From Stenotrophomonas bentonitica (GTDB lineage Bacteria; Pseudomonadota; Gammaproteobacteria; Xanthomonadales; Xanthomonadaceae), in assembly GCF_002887735.1 (NCBI RefSeq), contig NZ_PKQP01000011.1:1-64000 (forward strand): a stretch of 64,000 bases of DNA. The letters are read 5' to 3'. The notes beneath the pieces are model-generated. The model did no database searches, was not told the origin of the DNA, and was given only the letters and a program-made list of their open reading frames with translations. A program made the position numbers and the translations under genes. How positions within the stretch are numbered: the stretch's first letter is position 1; the number at the start of each line of letters is the position of its first letter. Below, piece after piece: positions 40,081-49,215 of this stretch.

Positions 40081-41292
40081 TCAGCCCTTGATCACGCCCA
40101 GCTCGACGCCGATGCGGGTGAACGCATCGATGGCGCGGTCCAGGTGCGCACGCGTGTGCGCGGCGCTGATCTGGGTGCGGATGCGGGCCTGGCCCTTGGG
40201 CACCACCGGGAAGAAGAAGCCGATCGCGTAGATGCCTTCTTCCAGCAGGCGCTCGGCGAACTTCTGCGCGAGCGGCGCGTCGTACAGCATCACCGGGCTG
40301 ATCGGGTGCACGCCCGGCTTCACGTCGAAGCCGGCAGCCGTCATCTTCTCGCGGAAGTAGGCGGTGTTCTCGGCCAGCGTGCTGCGCAGGTCGTCGGCGG
40401 CGGCCAGCATTTCAAAGGCCTTGATGCCGGCGGCGACCACGTGCGGCGGCAGCGAGTTGGAGAACAGGTACGGGCGCGAGCGCTGGCGCAGCAGCTCGAT
40501 CACTTCGGCGCTGGCGCAGGTGAAACCGCCCAGTGCGCCGCCCATGGCCTTGCCCAGGGTGCCGGTGATGATGTCGATCTTCTCCAGCACGCCCTTGACC
40601 TCGGCCGAGCCGCGGCCGGTTGGGCCGAGGAAGCCGGTGGCATGGCATTCGTCGATGTGCACCAGCGCGTTGTACTTCTTCGCCAGTGCGGTGATCTCAT
40701 CCAGCGGGGCGATGAAGCCGTCCATCGAGAACACGCCGTCGGTGGTGATCAGCTTGGTCTTGCAGCCGGCCGCATCGGCGGCCTGCAGCTGGGCTTCCAG
40801 ATCGGCCATGTCGCAGTTGGCGTAGCGGAAGCGCTTGGCCTTGCACAGGCGCACGCCGTCGATGATCGAGGCGTGGTTGAGCGAATCGGAAATGATCGCA
40901 TCGTGCTCGCCCAGCAGCGGCTCGAACAGGCCGCCGTTGGCATCGAAGCAGGCCGCGTACAGGATGGTGTCCTGCTTGCCGAAGAACCCGGCGATCTGCT
41001 TTTCCAGCTGCTTGTGCAGGTCTTGGGTGCCGCAGATGAAGCGCACCGAGGCCATGCCGAAGCCGTGGGTATCCAGCGCGTCCTTGGCCGCCTGGATCAG
41101 GTCCGGATGGTCGGCCAGGCCCAGGTAGTTGTTGGCGCAGAAGTTCAGCACGGTACGGCCGTCGTCCAGGGTGATCTCGGCCGACTGCGGGCTGGTGATG
41201 ATCCGTTCGGACTTGAACAGGCCCTGGGCGCGGATCGCCTCGAGTTCTTCAACGTAGTGCTGGGTCAGCGAGGCGGTGGTGGCGTCGGTCAT
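40081..41292 (-). CDS. kbl: 2-amino-3-ketobutyrate CoA ligase (glycine C-acetyltransferase)
   Basis: The enzyme is 403 codons including the stop (402 aa). This PLP enzyme splits 2-amino-3-oxobutanoate with CoA into glycine and acetyl-CoA, the second step of threonine breakdown. The PLP lysine is in [14 protein letters not shown] at about 240. [17 protein letters not shown] and [15 protein letters not shown] are typical. The start at 41292 ([17 protein letters not shown]) is the family start. Its partner tdh lies 1.1 kb upstream on the same strand, separated by a porin gene in the opposite orientation. Confidence 0.96.
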   Translation of the reverse strand: MTDATTASLTQHYVEELEAIRAQGLFKSERIITSPQSAEITLDDGRTVLNFCANNYLGLADHPDLIQAAKDALDTHGFGMASVRFICGTQDLHKQLEKQIAGFFGKQDTILYAACFDANGGLFEPLLGEHDAIISDSLNHASIIDGVRLCKAKRFRYANCDMADLEAQLQAADAAGCKTKLITTDGVFSMDGFIAPLDEITALAKKYNALVHIDECHATGFLGPTGRGSAEVKGVLEKIDIITGTLGKAMGGALGGFTCASAEVIELLRQRSRPYLFSNSLPPHVVAAGIKAFEMLAAADDLRSTLAENTAYFREKMTAAGFDVKPGVHPISPVMLYDAPLAQKFAERLLEEGIYAIGFFFPVVPKGQARIRTQISAAHTRAHLDRAIDAFTRIGVELGVIKG

Positions 41293-41485
41293 GGCAGGCA
41301 GTCTTCGGCACGGGAAACCCGGGATTTTACCTGTCGCAGGCGGCCGCCGGGTTGCACGTCCGGTCGATCGCGCCGGGGCCGGCGGGGAACCGTTGCAGAC
41401 GTGATTGTTGCATCGCAATATCAATCAGGTTAAAAAACTGTAAACCGCACCGTTCCGCCCACCCCCACGTCTGGAGAGACCCCGC

Positions 41486-42187
41486 ATGAACCACGCCACG
41501 CGCTGTACCGCCGCCGTTGTGCTCTGCGCCGCCCTGCTTGCCCCGTTTGCCGCCAGTGCCCAGGACGAGGCCGCCTCTCCCTTCAGCTGGAACGTGACCG
41601 GCGTGTCGGACTACGTGTTCCGCGGTGTCTCCCAGACCGATGAAGATCCGACGATCCAGGCCGGTTTCACCTATACCTCGCCGGTCGGCCTGTACGCCGG
41701 TGTCTGGGGCTCGGGCGTGGACTTTGGCGATGGCGGCCCGGATGCCGAGGTCGACTACCTGATCGGCTACGCCTTCGACGTGACCGACACCGTCAACCTG
41801 GACCTGCTGCTGAACCGCTACACCTACCCGGGTTCCAGCGAACTGGCGTACAACGAGTTCATCACCAAGACCACCTTCGCCAAGCAGTACAGCCTGACCG
41901 TGACCTACACCAACGACGTGTTCAATTCGGGCACCGATGCGTGGTACTACGCCGTGGGTGGCGAGTGGGCGCTGCCGCAGGACTTCACGTTGAGCGCCAA
42001 CGTCGGCCGCAGCACCTTCGAAGAAGGCATCTCCAAGGATTACACCGACTGGAACGTCGGCGTCAGCCGCCAGTTCGGCCTGTTCAATCTCGGCCTGGGC
42101 TACTACGGCACCGACGGCAACGGCCGCGACAACTCCGGCAAGCTGGCCGACAGCCGCGTGGTGTTCACGGTCGGCATCGGGCAGTAA
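41486..42187 (+). CDS. TorF-family putative porin
   Basis: The protein is 233 aa long with a signal peptide (1-25, ending ASA before QDEAA) followed by a small beta-barrel. Alternating aromatic/hydrophobic strands and the N-terminal SWNVTGVSDYVFRGVSQTDEDPTIQAGF motif are typical of this porin family. It ends in VVFTVGIGQ rather than a terminal Phe. It sits between kbl and tdh on the other strand and has its own terminator. Confidence 0.88.
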   Translation: MNHATRCTAAVVLCAALLAPFAASAQDEAASPFSWNVTGVSDYVFRGVSQTDEDPTIQAGFTYTSPVGLYAGVWGSGVDFGDGGPDAEVDYLIGYAFDVTDTVNLDLLLNRYTYPGSSELAYNEFITKTTFAKQYSLTVTYTNDVFNSGTDAWYYAVGGEWALPQDFTLSANVGRSTFEEGISKDYTDWNVGVSRQFGLFNLGLGYYGTDGNGRDNSGKLADSRVVFTVGIGQ

Positions 42188-42223
42188 CCGGCGCCCGACA
42201 CCGCCGACCACCTCGCGAACCAG

Positions 42224-42249
42224 AAAAGGCGCCCGGATGGGCGCCTTTT
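42224..42249. terminator. Bidirectional terminator after the porin gene
   Basis: AAAAGGCGCCC and GGGCGCCTTTT arms surround GGAT. A on the left and T on the right allow function in both directions, although tdh ends 126 nt away on the other strand. Confidence 0.85.
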
Positions 42250-42374
42250 CACTGTGGGTCTCACACCGGAACCCCTGCTGGAGCGCCGCCCCCTTCTTGT
42301 TCAAGGGGGCGCGCCAACGGCGCGGGAATACGGTGGATTGGACCATTGATCATCTGTGCCGAAGGCGCAGGTGA

Positions 42375-43397
42375 TCAATTCCAGCTCAACACCACCTTGC
42401 CGGCCTTGCCCTGTTCCATCAGGTCGAAGCCCTTCTGGAACTCATCGATCGGCAGCTGGTGGGTCATCACCTTGCCCAGCGGGAAGCCGGACAGCACCAG
42501 CTGGGTCATCTTGTACCAGGTCTCGTACATCTTGCGGCCGTAGATGCCCTGCACGGTCAGGCCCTTGAAGATGATCTTGTCCCAGTCGCAGCCCGCGCCC
42601 TTGGGCATGATGCCGAGCATGGCGATCTTGCCGCCGTGGTACATGCAGTCGAGCATGTCGTTGAACGCGCGCGGGTTGCCGCTCATTTCCAGGCCCACGT
42701 CGAAGCCCTCCATGTGCAGCTCCTTCATCACGTCCTTGAGCGAGGTGTTGGACACGTTGACCACGCGGGTGGCGCCCATGTCGGCGGCCAGCTTCAGGCG
42801 GAAATCGTTGACGTCGGTGACCACCACGTTGCGCGCGCCGATGTGCTTGCAGATGCCCGCGGCGATGATGCCGATCGGGCCGGCGCCGGTGATCAGCACG
42901 TCCTCGCCGATCACGTTGAACTCCAGCGCGCAGTGCGCGGCGTTGCCGTACGGATCGAAGAAGGCGGCCAGCTCGGACGGGATCTGGTCCGGGATCGGCC
43001 ACAGGTTGCTGGCCGGCATCACCATGTATTCGGCGAAGGCGCCGTTGACGTTGACGCCGATGCCCACGGTGTTCGGGCACAGGTGCTGGCGGCCGCCGCG
43101 GCAGTTGCGGCAATGGCCGCAGACGATGTGGCCTTCGGCCGAGACGCGCTGGCCGATTTCATAACCGGTCACGCCCGGGCCGATCTCGGCGATGCGGCCG
43201 ACGAACTCGTGGCCGATGGTCAGGCCCGGCTTGATCGTGCGCTGGCTCCACTCGTCCCACAGGTAGATGTGCAGGTCGGTGCCGCAGATGGCGGTCTTTT
43301 CCAGCTTGATCAGGACCTGGTTCGGACCGGGGGTGGGGACCGGAACCTCTTCCAGCCAGATGCCCTTGGCGGCTTCGCGTTTGACCAGGGCCTTCAT
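42375..43397 (-). CDS. tdh: L-threonine 3-dehydrogenase
   Basis: The enzyme is 340 aa long, zinc-dependent, and oxidises L-threonine to 2-amino-3-oxobutanoate with NAD. Catalytic zinc ligands occur in [15 protein letters not shown] and GHEFVG. The structural zinc cluster is [15 protein letters not shown] (about 98-112). NAD binding is at [14 protein letters not shown]. The start [15 protein letters not shown] (43397) matches E. coli Tdh in position. In-frame ATGs at 43412 and 43427 would add 5 or 10 residues and none has a clear SD. Confidence 0.94.
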   Translation of the reverse strand: MKALVKREAAKGIWLEEVPVPTPGPNQVLIKLEKTAICGTDLHIYLWDEWSQRTIKPGLTIGHEFVGRIAEIGPGVTGYEIGQRVSAEGHIVCGHCRNCRGGRQHLCPNTVGIGVNVNGAFAEYMVMPASNLWPIPDQIPSELAAFFDPYGNAAHCALEFNVIGEDVLITGAGPIGIIAAGICKHIGARNVVVTDVNDFRLKLAADMGATRVVNVSNTSLKDVMKELHMEGFDVGLEMSGNPRAFNDMLDCMYHGGKIAMLGIMPKGAGCDWDKIIFKGLTVQGIYGRKMYETWYKMTQLVLSGFPLGKVMTHQLPIDEFQKGFDLMEQGKAGKVVLSWN

Positions 43398-43530
43398 TGT
43401 TTGCTGCGCCATCGGGGTGGAACTCATCTGGGGGAAAACGCGGATTATAGAGCCGCTGGCGTTTTTCCCATGTTGCAGCGCGGGTGGGCTGGGCGGTGGC
43501 CATGCCCATCATGGCCGCACTGTGTGCGGC

Positions 43531-43554
43531 CAGCCGACCATGGGTCGGCTCTAC
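43531..43554 (-). repeat. SMAG palindrome between divergent tdh and S46 peptidase
   Basis: GTAG is on the minus strand, with arms AGCCGACC / GGTCGGCT and loop ATG. It is a single copy in a divergent promoter region, not at gene 3' ends. Confidence 0.85.
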
Positions 43555-43617
43555 CCGGCTTCGGGCCGGGGCAGCGGCTGGGCTAGAATCGGCGGTTCTT
43601 TCACCAGGGGCTGCTCA

Positions 43618-45780
43618 ATGCGCTCGAACCTGCTTGCCTTCTCCGTCGTCGCCAGCCTTGGGCTGGTCCAGGTCGCCCATGCCGCTGAAGGCATGTGGGT
43701 GCCGCAGCAGCTGCCGGAAATCGCCGGCCCGCTCAAGCAGGCCGGCCTGAAGCTGTCCCCGGAGCAGATCTCCAACCTGACCGGCGACCCGATGGGCGCG
43801 GTCGTGGCATTGGGCGGCTGCACCGCCAGCTTCGTCTCCCCGCAGGGCCTGGTGGTCACCAACCACCACTGCGCCTACGGTGCGATCCAGCTGAATTCGA
43901 CGGCCGAGAAGAACCTGATCAAGGACGGCTTCAACGCCCCGACCCTGAAGGACGAACTGAGCGCCGGCCCGAACGCCCGCGTGTTCGTGCTGGACCAGAT
44001 CACCGACGTCACCGACCAGGCCAAGGCCGCCATCGCCGCCGCCGGCAAGAACCCGCTGGCCCGGACCCGCGCGCTGGAGGCCTTCGACAAGGCCCAGACG
44101 GCCGCCTGTGAAGCCGATGCCGGCTTCCGCTGCCGCCTGTACAGCTTCTCCGGCGGCAACACCTACCGCCTGTTCCGCAACATGGAAATCAAGGACGTGC
44201 GCCTGGTCTACGCGCCCCCGGGCAGCGTCGGCAAGTTCGGTGGCGACATCGACAACTGGATGTGGCCGCGCCACACCGGCGATTTCTCGTTCTACCGCGC
44301 CTACGTGGGCAAGGACGGCAAGCCGGCCGCCTTCTCGGCCGACAACGTGCCTTACCAGCCCAAGCACTTCCTGACGTTCGCCGACCAGCCGCTGGGCGCC
44401 GACGACTTCGTGATGGTGGCCGGCTACCCGGGGCGCACCAACCGCTACGCCCTGGCCGGCGAGTTCAATGAAACCGCCAGCTGGACCTACCCGACCATCG
44501 CGCGCCACTACAACGCGGTGCTGAAGATGATCGACGAGGCCGGCAAGGCCGACCCGGACGTCAAGGTGAAGTACGCCGCCACCGCGGCCAGCATGAACAA
44601 CGTGGCCAAGAACTACGCGGGCCAGTTGGAAGGCTTCAAGCGCATCGACGCGGCCGGCCAGAAGCAGGCCGAAGAAGCCGCCGTGCTGGCCTGGCTGAAG
44701 AAGCGCGGTGCCGCCGGCAAGCCGGCCCTGGCCGCACATGCGCAGCTGATCCAGCACCTGGACACCAGCAAGGCCACGCGTGAGCGCGACCTGTTCGTCA
44801 GCCAGTTCAACAGCACCTCCGCAGTGGGCTCGGCGATCACCCTGTACCGCCTGTCGATCGAACGCAGCAAGGCCGATGCCGAGCGTGAGGTCGGCTACCA
44901 GGAACGTGACCTGCCCTCGATCGAAGGCGGCCTGAAGCAGATGGACCGCCGTTACGTGCCGCGCATGGACCAGCAGCTGCAGACCTACTGGCTGAGCCAG
45001 TACGTGGCCCTGCCGGCCGCGCAGCGCAGCAACGAGGTGCTCAACCAGTGGCTGGCCGGCAGCGACAAGGCCGCCGTGGATGGCCTGGTCGGCAAGCTCT
45101 CGGGCACCAAGCTGGGCAGCCTGGATGAGCGCCTGAAGTGGTTCAAGGCCGACCGTGCCGCCTTCGAAGCCAGCACCGACCCGGCGATCCAGTACGCGGT
45201 CGCGGTGATGCCGGCGCTGCTGCAGCAGGAAGAGCAGAAGAAGACCCGCGAAGGCGAGTCGCTGGTATCGCGCCCGCTGTACCTGCAGGCCGTGGCCGAC
45301 TACAAGAAGAGCAAGGGCGAGTTCGTCTATCCGGACGCCAACCTGTCGCTGCGCATCACCTTCGGCAACGTCATGGGCTACGGCAAGGACGGCGTGAACT
45401 ACACCCCGTTCACTACCCTGGAAGGCGTGGCGGCGAAGGAAACCGGCGAAGACCCGTTCGATTCGCCCAAGGCGCTGCTGGAAGCGGTCAAGGCCAAGCG
45501 CTATGGCGGCCTGGAAGACAAGCGCATCGGCTCGGTGCCGGTGAACTTCCTGTCCAACCTGGACATCACCGGTGGCAACTCCGGTTCGCCGGTGCTCGAT
45601 GCCAACGGCAAGCTGGTCGGCCTGGCCTTCGACGGCAACTGGGAATCGGTGAGCTCCAACTGGGTGTTCGATCCGGTGATGACCCGCATGATTGCCGTGG
45701 ACAGCCGTTACATGCAGTGGATCATGCAGGAAGTGGCGCCGGCGCCGCAGCTGCTGAAGGAACTGAACCTCAGCAAGTAA
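43618..45780 (+). CDS. S46-family dipeptidyl-peptidase, DPP7-like
   Basis: The enzyme is 720 aa long, with a signal peptide (1-22, AHA) and a periplasmic location. It removes dipeptides from oligopeptide N-termini. The catalytic triad is visible: His in VTNHHCAYG, Asp in KFGGDIDNWMWPRH and Ser in TGGNSGSPV. The residue after the conserved LAFD is Gly (FDGNWES). In this family Gly there is linked to hydrophobic P1 preference (DPP7), whereas Arg gives acidic preference (DPP11). A TAGAAT -10-like box precedes it at about 43583. It is followed by a strong terminator. Confidence 0.93.
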   Translation: MRSNLLAFSVVASLGLVQVAHAAEGMWVPQQLPEIAGPLKQAGLKLSPEQISNLTGDPMGAVVALGGCTASFVSPQGLVVTNHHCAYGAIQLNSTAEKNLIKDGFNAPTLKDELSAGPNARVFVLDQITDVTDQAKAAIAAAGKNPLARTRALEAFDKAQTAACEADAGFRCRLYSFSGGNTYRLFRNMEIKDVRLVYAPPGSVGKFGGDIDNWMWPRHTGDFSFYRAYVGKDGKPAAFSADNVPYQPKHFLTFADQPLGADDFVMVAGYPGRTNRYALAGEFNETASWTYPTIARHYNAVLKMIDEAGKADPDVKVKYAATAASMNNVAKNYAGQLEGFKRIDAAGQKQAEEAAVLAWLKKRGAAGKPALAAHAQLIQHLDTSKATRERDLFVSQFNSTSAVGSAITLYRLSIERSKADAEREVGYQERDLPSIEGGLKQMDRRYVPRMDQQLQTYWLSQYVALPAAQRSNEVLNQWLAGSDKAAVDGLVGKLSGTKLGSLDERLKWFKADRAAFEASTDPAIQYAVAVMPALLQQEEQKKTREGESLVSRPLYLQAVADYKKSKGEFVYPDANLSLRITFGNVMGYGKDGVNYTPFTTLEGVAAKETGEDPFDSPKALLEAVKAKRYGGLEDKRIGSVPVNFLSNLDITGGNSGSPVLDANGKLVGLAFDGNWESVSSNWVFDPVMTRMIAVDSRYMQWIMQEVAPAPQLLKELNLSK

Positions 45781-45802
45781 GCCGACACGTCGGTTTCGAT
45801 GA

Positions 45803-45831
45803 CCCCGCAGCGAAATCTGCGGGGTTTTTTT
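45803..45831 (+). terminator. Terminator after the S46 peptidase gene
   Basis: An 8-bp stem (CCCCGCAG / CTGCGGGG) has a CGAAAT loop and seven T. Confidence 0.93.
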
Positions 45832-46056
45832 ATGTGCGACGTACAGTCAAGCCCGCGGCGTCTTGTTTTCCCCCGTGGGGGCGCGCCGGCCTGGGCCGGG
45901 CAGGGTAGGCCAGCAAGCCAGCATGCCCGCACGCAACGAAGCGCAAAGCGCCGCACAGCTTCACCGCCGCGACCGGGTATGATCCCTGTTCGGTGTGGTT
46001 TCACAGGACGTGAACGAAACGCCGCAACCTCCTCCCCCCAAGGACCCCTTGTCCGC

Positions 46057-46701
46057 ATGCGCATCCTGCTTGCCCGTCACGGCGAAACGCCGTGGAATGC
46101 CGAAGGCCGCTACCAAGGCCAGATCGATATCCCGTTGTCGCCGATCGGCGAAGCCCAGGCCAAGGCCTTGGGGGAACGCCTCAACTCGGTCGACATCACC
46201 CGCGCCGTCGCCTCACCGCTTGTGCGTGCCCAGCTGACCGCCCAGCTCGCCCTTGGCGCCGAGCGTGCCCCGATGCTGCTGACCGAGCCGGACCTGCAGG
46301 AAATCGCCCACGGCGAATGGGAGGGCCTGCTGGCCAGCGAAATCCACGAGAAGGATCCCTCCCGCCTGCGCGCCTGGCGCGAAGAGCCGGATACCGTGCT
46401 GATGCCCGGCGGCGAATCGCTGCGCCTGGTGCTCGAGCGCAGCTGGCGCGGCCTGGCCCGTGCCGCCGAAGGCCTCGGCGAGCATGACACCCTGCTGGTG
46501 GTCGCCCACGACGCCGTCAACCGCGTGATCCTGTGCCGCATCCTCGGCCTGCCGATCTCGCGCCTGTGGACCTTCCGCCAGGCACCGACCACCCTCAACC
46601 TGCTCGAAGGGCCCGACCTGGACCAGCTGGAAGTGGTCCGCCTCAACGACTGTGCCCACCACACGCCGTTCTTCGGCGAAGCCAAGCACCGCGCGCTGTA
46701 A
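46057..46701 (+). CDS. Histidine phosphatase family protein (phosphoglycerate-mutase-like)
   Basis: The protein is 214 aa long, a branch-1 histidine phosphatase. The phospho-His motif LARHGETPWN is at residues 5-14, the Glu region is EIAHGEWEGLLASEI, and the second His is in LLVVAHDAVNRVIL. It could be GpmB-like, a CobC-like alpha-ribazole phosphatase or a broad phosphatase. No cobalamin genes are near. It lies 51 nt upstream of folC, in the position E. coli uses for accD. An AAGGA lies 12 nt before the ATG. Confidence 0.88.
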   Translation: MRILLARHGETPWNAEGRYQGQIDIPLSPIGEAQAKALGERLNSVDITRAVASPLVRAQLTAQLALGAERAPMLLTEPDLQEIAHGEWEGLLASEIHEKDPSRLRAWREEPDTVLMPGGESLRLVLERSWRGLARAAEGLGEHDTLLVVAHDAVNRVILCRILGLPISRLWTFRQAPTTLNLLEGPDLDQLEVVRLNDCAHHTPFFGEAKHRAL

Positions 46702-46752
46702 CGCACTGCGTCCCATCCTGCCGTCCGCCCCAACGATTCCGATCCAACGACC

Positions 46753-48030
46753 ATGACCACCACCGCCCGCCCGCAGACCCTCTCCGACTGGCTCGGCTAC
46801 ATCGAGCAGCAGCACCCCGCCACCATCGACATGGGGCTGGACCGGGTGCGTACCGTGGCGCAGGCGATGGGGCTGGGCGCACCGGCCGAGCGCAGCATCG
46901 TGGTCGGGGGCACCAACGGCAAGGGCTCCACGATTGCCTTCATCGAGGCGATCGCCCGTGCGGCCGGCTGGAAGGTCGGCGCGTACACCTCCCCGCACCT
47001 GCTGCGCTACAACGAGCGTGTGCGCATCGATGGGCAAGACGCCAGCGATGACGAACTGATGGCCGCCTTCAACGCCATCGAAGACGCGCGCGGCGATACC
47101 ACGCTCACCTATTTCGAGTACGGCACCCTGGCCGCGCTGCATCTGTTCGCACAGGCCGGGCTGGATCTGGCCGTGCTTGAAGTCGGCCTCGGCGGGCGCC
47201 TGGATGCGGTGAACATCGTCGATGGCGACGTGGCGGTGATCACCACCGTGGACATCGATCACAGCGATTGGCTGGGCGAGGACCGCGAAGCGATCGGCAC
47301 CGAGAAGGCCGGCATCATCCGGGGCTGGAAGCCGGTCATCCTGGGCGAAATCGATCCGCCCTCGAGCGTGCTCGCGCGCGCCTACCTGCTCGGGGCCAAT
47401 GCCATCCGCGGCGGCAGCGACTTCTTCGCCGAGGCCATCGATGGCGAACGCTGGCGCTGGCGTGATGTCGGCTTCCGGCTTGAACTGCCGCACCCGGCCC
47501 TGCGTGGCCCGATCCAGCGCGCCAATGCCGCCACCGCGATTGCCGCGCTGCGTGCCCTGGATCGCCCGCTGCCGCGCACCGCCTTCATCGAGGGCGTGGC
47601 GGCCGCGCGCATCCGTGGCCGTCTGCAATCCTTCGATCGTGATGGTGTGGAGGTGCTGGTCGATGTCGGCCACAACCCGCAGGCCGCCCGTGAGCTGGCG
47701 GCGGCGCTGAAGGCCAGTCCCGTCACCGGCAGCACCATCGCCGTGTTCGCTGCCCTGCAGGACAAGGATGCTGCCGGTGTGGTGGATGCCTTGGCCGATC
47801 AGGTCCAGCAGTGGCATCTGGCCGGCCTGGAGGGCGCGCGTGCGCAGAGTGCCGCGGAACTGCAGGCACGCCTGGCTGGTACGGCTGCGGCCGCCGCAAC
47901 GCCGCACGCGACCGTCGTGGAGGCACTGCAGCATGCGGTGACGCAGGCCAACGCCGGCGACCGCGTGCTGGTGTTCGGCTCCTTCCATACCGCCGCACAG
48001 GCGCTGCAGACGCTCGACCCCGGCGCCTGA
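46753..48030 (+). CDS. folC: Bifunctional folylpolyglutamate / dihydrofolate synthase
   Basis: The enzyme is 425 aa long. It adds glutamate to folates and forms dihydrofolate from dihydropteroate. The P-loop GGTNGKGSTIAFIE (about 53-66) and YTSPHLLRYNERVRI are diagnostic, along with the Mur-ligase-like C-domain (VDVGHNPQAARELA). It is the first gene of the conserved folC-dedD-cvpA-purF block. Confidence 0.96.
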   Translation: MTTTARPQTLSDWLGYIEQQHPATIDMGLDRVRTVAQAMGLGAPAERSIVVGGTNGKGSTIAFIEAIARAAGWKVGAYTSPHLLRYNERVRIDGQDASDDELMAAFNAIEDARGDTTLTYFEYGTLAALHLFAQAGLDLAVLEVGLGGRLDAVNIVDGDVAVITTVDIDHSDWLGEDREAIGTEKAGIIRGWKPVILGEIDPPSSVLARAYLLGANAIRGGSDFFAEAIDGERWRWRDVGFRLELPHPALRGPIQRANAATAIAALRALDRPLPRTAFIEGVAAARIRGRLQSFDRDGVEVLVDVGHNPQAARELAAALKASPVTGSTIAVFAALQDKDAAGVVDALADQVQQWHLAGLEGARAQSAAELQARLAGTAAAAATPHATVVEALQHAVTQANAGDRVLVFGSFHTAAQALQTLDPGA

Positions 48031-48128
48031 GGGCGCTTTGCGGTGCCGTTCAGCCGCATCAGCCGCCGCACACGCGCGCACCCGTATAATCGCCGTGGCA
48101 TTCCGCCGCGCCGCCTGCCTGCCTTCAC

Positions 48129-49157
48129 GTGGATACTCCTCTGAAACAGCGACTGATTGGTGCCATCGTCCTGGTGGCGTTGGCCGTGATTTTCCTGCCC
48201 ATGCTGGTCAAGGGTCCCGCACCTGACAGTGGTGTCGCCAACGTGCCGATCAGCGCACCGGCCGCGCCATCGGACGGTCAGTTCGAAACCCGCGAGCTGC
48301 CGCTGGTCGCACCGACCGGTGGTGCCACCGGCCTGCAGAGCGGCGCATCGACCACCCAGCCGCTGGCCGACAGCGCTGCCGTCGCCGCCGATCCGGCCCC
48401 GGCCGATACCTCGCCGGCCGTCGCCGCCGGCAACTACGCCGTGAGCTTTGGCGCCTACGCCAGCGAAGCCGATGCCGACCGCGTCATCGCCTCGTTGAAG
48501 AGTGCCCAGCTGGCGGGCTTCCGCGAGCCGGCCACGATCAACGGTCGCCAGGCCTGGCGCGTGCGCGTGGGCCCCTACGCCGACCGCGCGCTGGCCGAAG
48601 CGGGCCGCCTGCAGGCGGTCAAGGTGCGCAACGATGTCAAGGCCGAGGTGATCACCCTCGATGCGCGCGCGGCCACCGCGGTTGCCGCGACCCCGGCCGC
48701 CACCGCACCGACTCCCTCGGCTGCACCGCCGGCCTCCAGCGCCGCCGCCGCGCCATCGGGCAACACGGTGAAAACCGAATCCCTGCCGGCCGAACCGGTC
48801 GCGGCCGCCAAGCCGGAACCGAAGCCGGCCGCGCCCAAGCCCGAACCCAAGCCGGCACCGGCACCCAAGCCCGAAGCTGCCGCTGCGGCGCCTGCTGCCC
48901 CGGCGGCCCCGGCGGCCAGCAGTGTCGGCTTCGCCGTGCAGCTGGGTGCCTTTGGCCAGGCCACCGAAGCCAACGCGCTGCGCGACAAAGTCCGCGCCGC
49001 CGGCTTCAGCGCCTTCGTGGAGCAGGTCCGCACCGACAAGGGCACCCTCAACCGGGTCCGCGTCGGGCCGGTCGCCAACCGCGCCGATGCCGAGAACCTC
49101 AAGGCCCAGGTCGCCGCCAAGGTCGGCGTGGCCGGCATGGTCCGCCCGCATCCCTGA
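48129..49157 (+). CDS. dedD: DedD-like SPOR-domain membrane protein with two SPOR repeats
   Basis: The protein is 342 aa long. A short cytoplasmic N-terminus and one membrane helix (about 8-28, LIGAIVLVALAVIFLPML) precede a periplasmic part. A first SPOR-like domain (about 100-180, YAVSFGAYASEADADRVIASL) is followed by an Ala/Pro/Lys-rich linker with repeated PKPEPKPA-type units (about 185-260) and a second SPOR domain (FAVQLGAFGQATEANALRDKV). SPOR domains bind denuded glycans at the division septum. Its position between folC and cvpA matches E. coli dedD, but E. coli DedD has one SPOR domain. The start is GTG without a clear SD. Confidence 0.87.
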   Translation: MDTPLKQRLIGAIVLVALAVIFLPMLVKGPAPDSGVANVPISAPAAPSDGQFETRELPLVAPTGGATGLQSGASTTQPLADSAAVAADPAPADTSPAVAAGNYAVSFGAYASEADADRVIASLKSAQLAGFREPATINGRQAWRVRVGPYADRALAEAGRLQAVKVRNDVKAEVITLDARAATAVAATPAATAPTPSAAPPASSAAAAPSGNTVKTESLPAEPVAAAKPEPKPAAPKPEPKPAPAPKPEAAAAAPAAPAAPAASSVGFAVQLGAFGQATEANALRDKVRAAGFSAFVEQVRTDKGTLNRVRVGPVANRADAENLKAQVAAKVGVAGMVRPHP

Positions 49158-49215
49158 TGCCTGACCTGCGCCGCCCCGCAGCTGCTGGACGGCGCCTGCC
49201 GCGCGGCCTGACGGC

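Noticed and set aside
40081..43397. kbl-tdh as one operon
   Set aside because: An oppositely oriented porin gene with a terminator lies between them.
46057..46701. Histidine phosphatase as CobC of cobalamin synthesis
   Set aside because: No cobalamin genes are nearby and the family is broad, so only a general call is justified.
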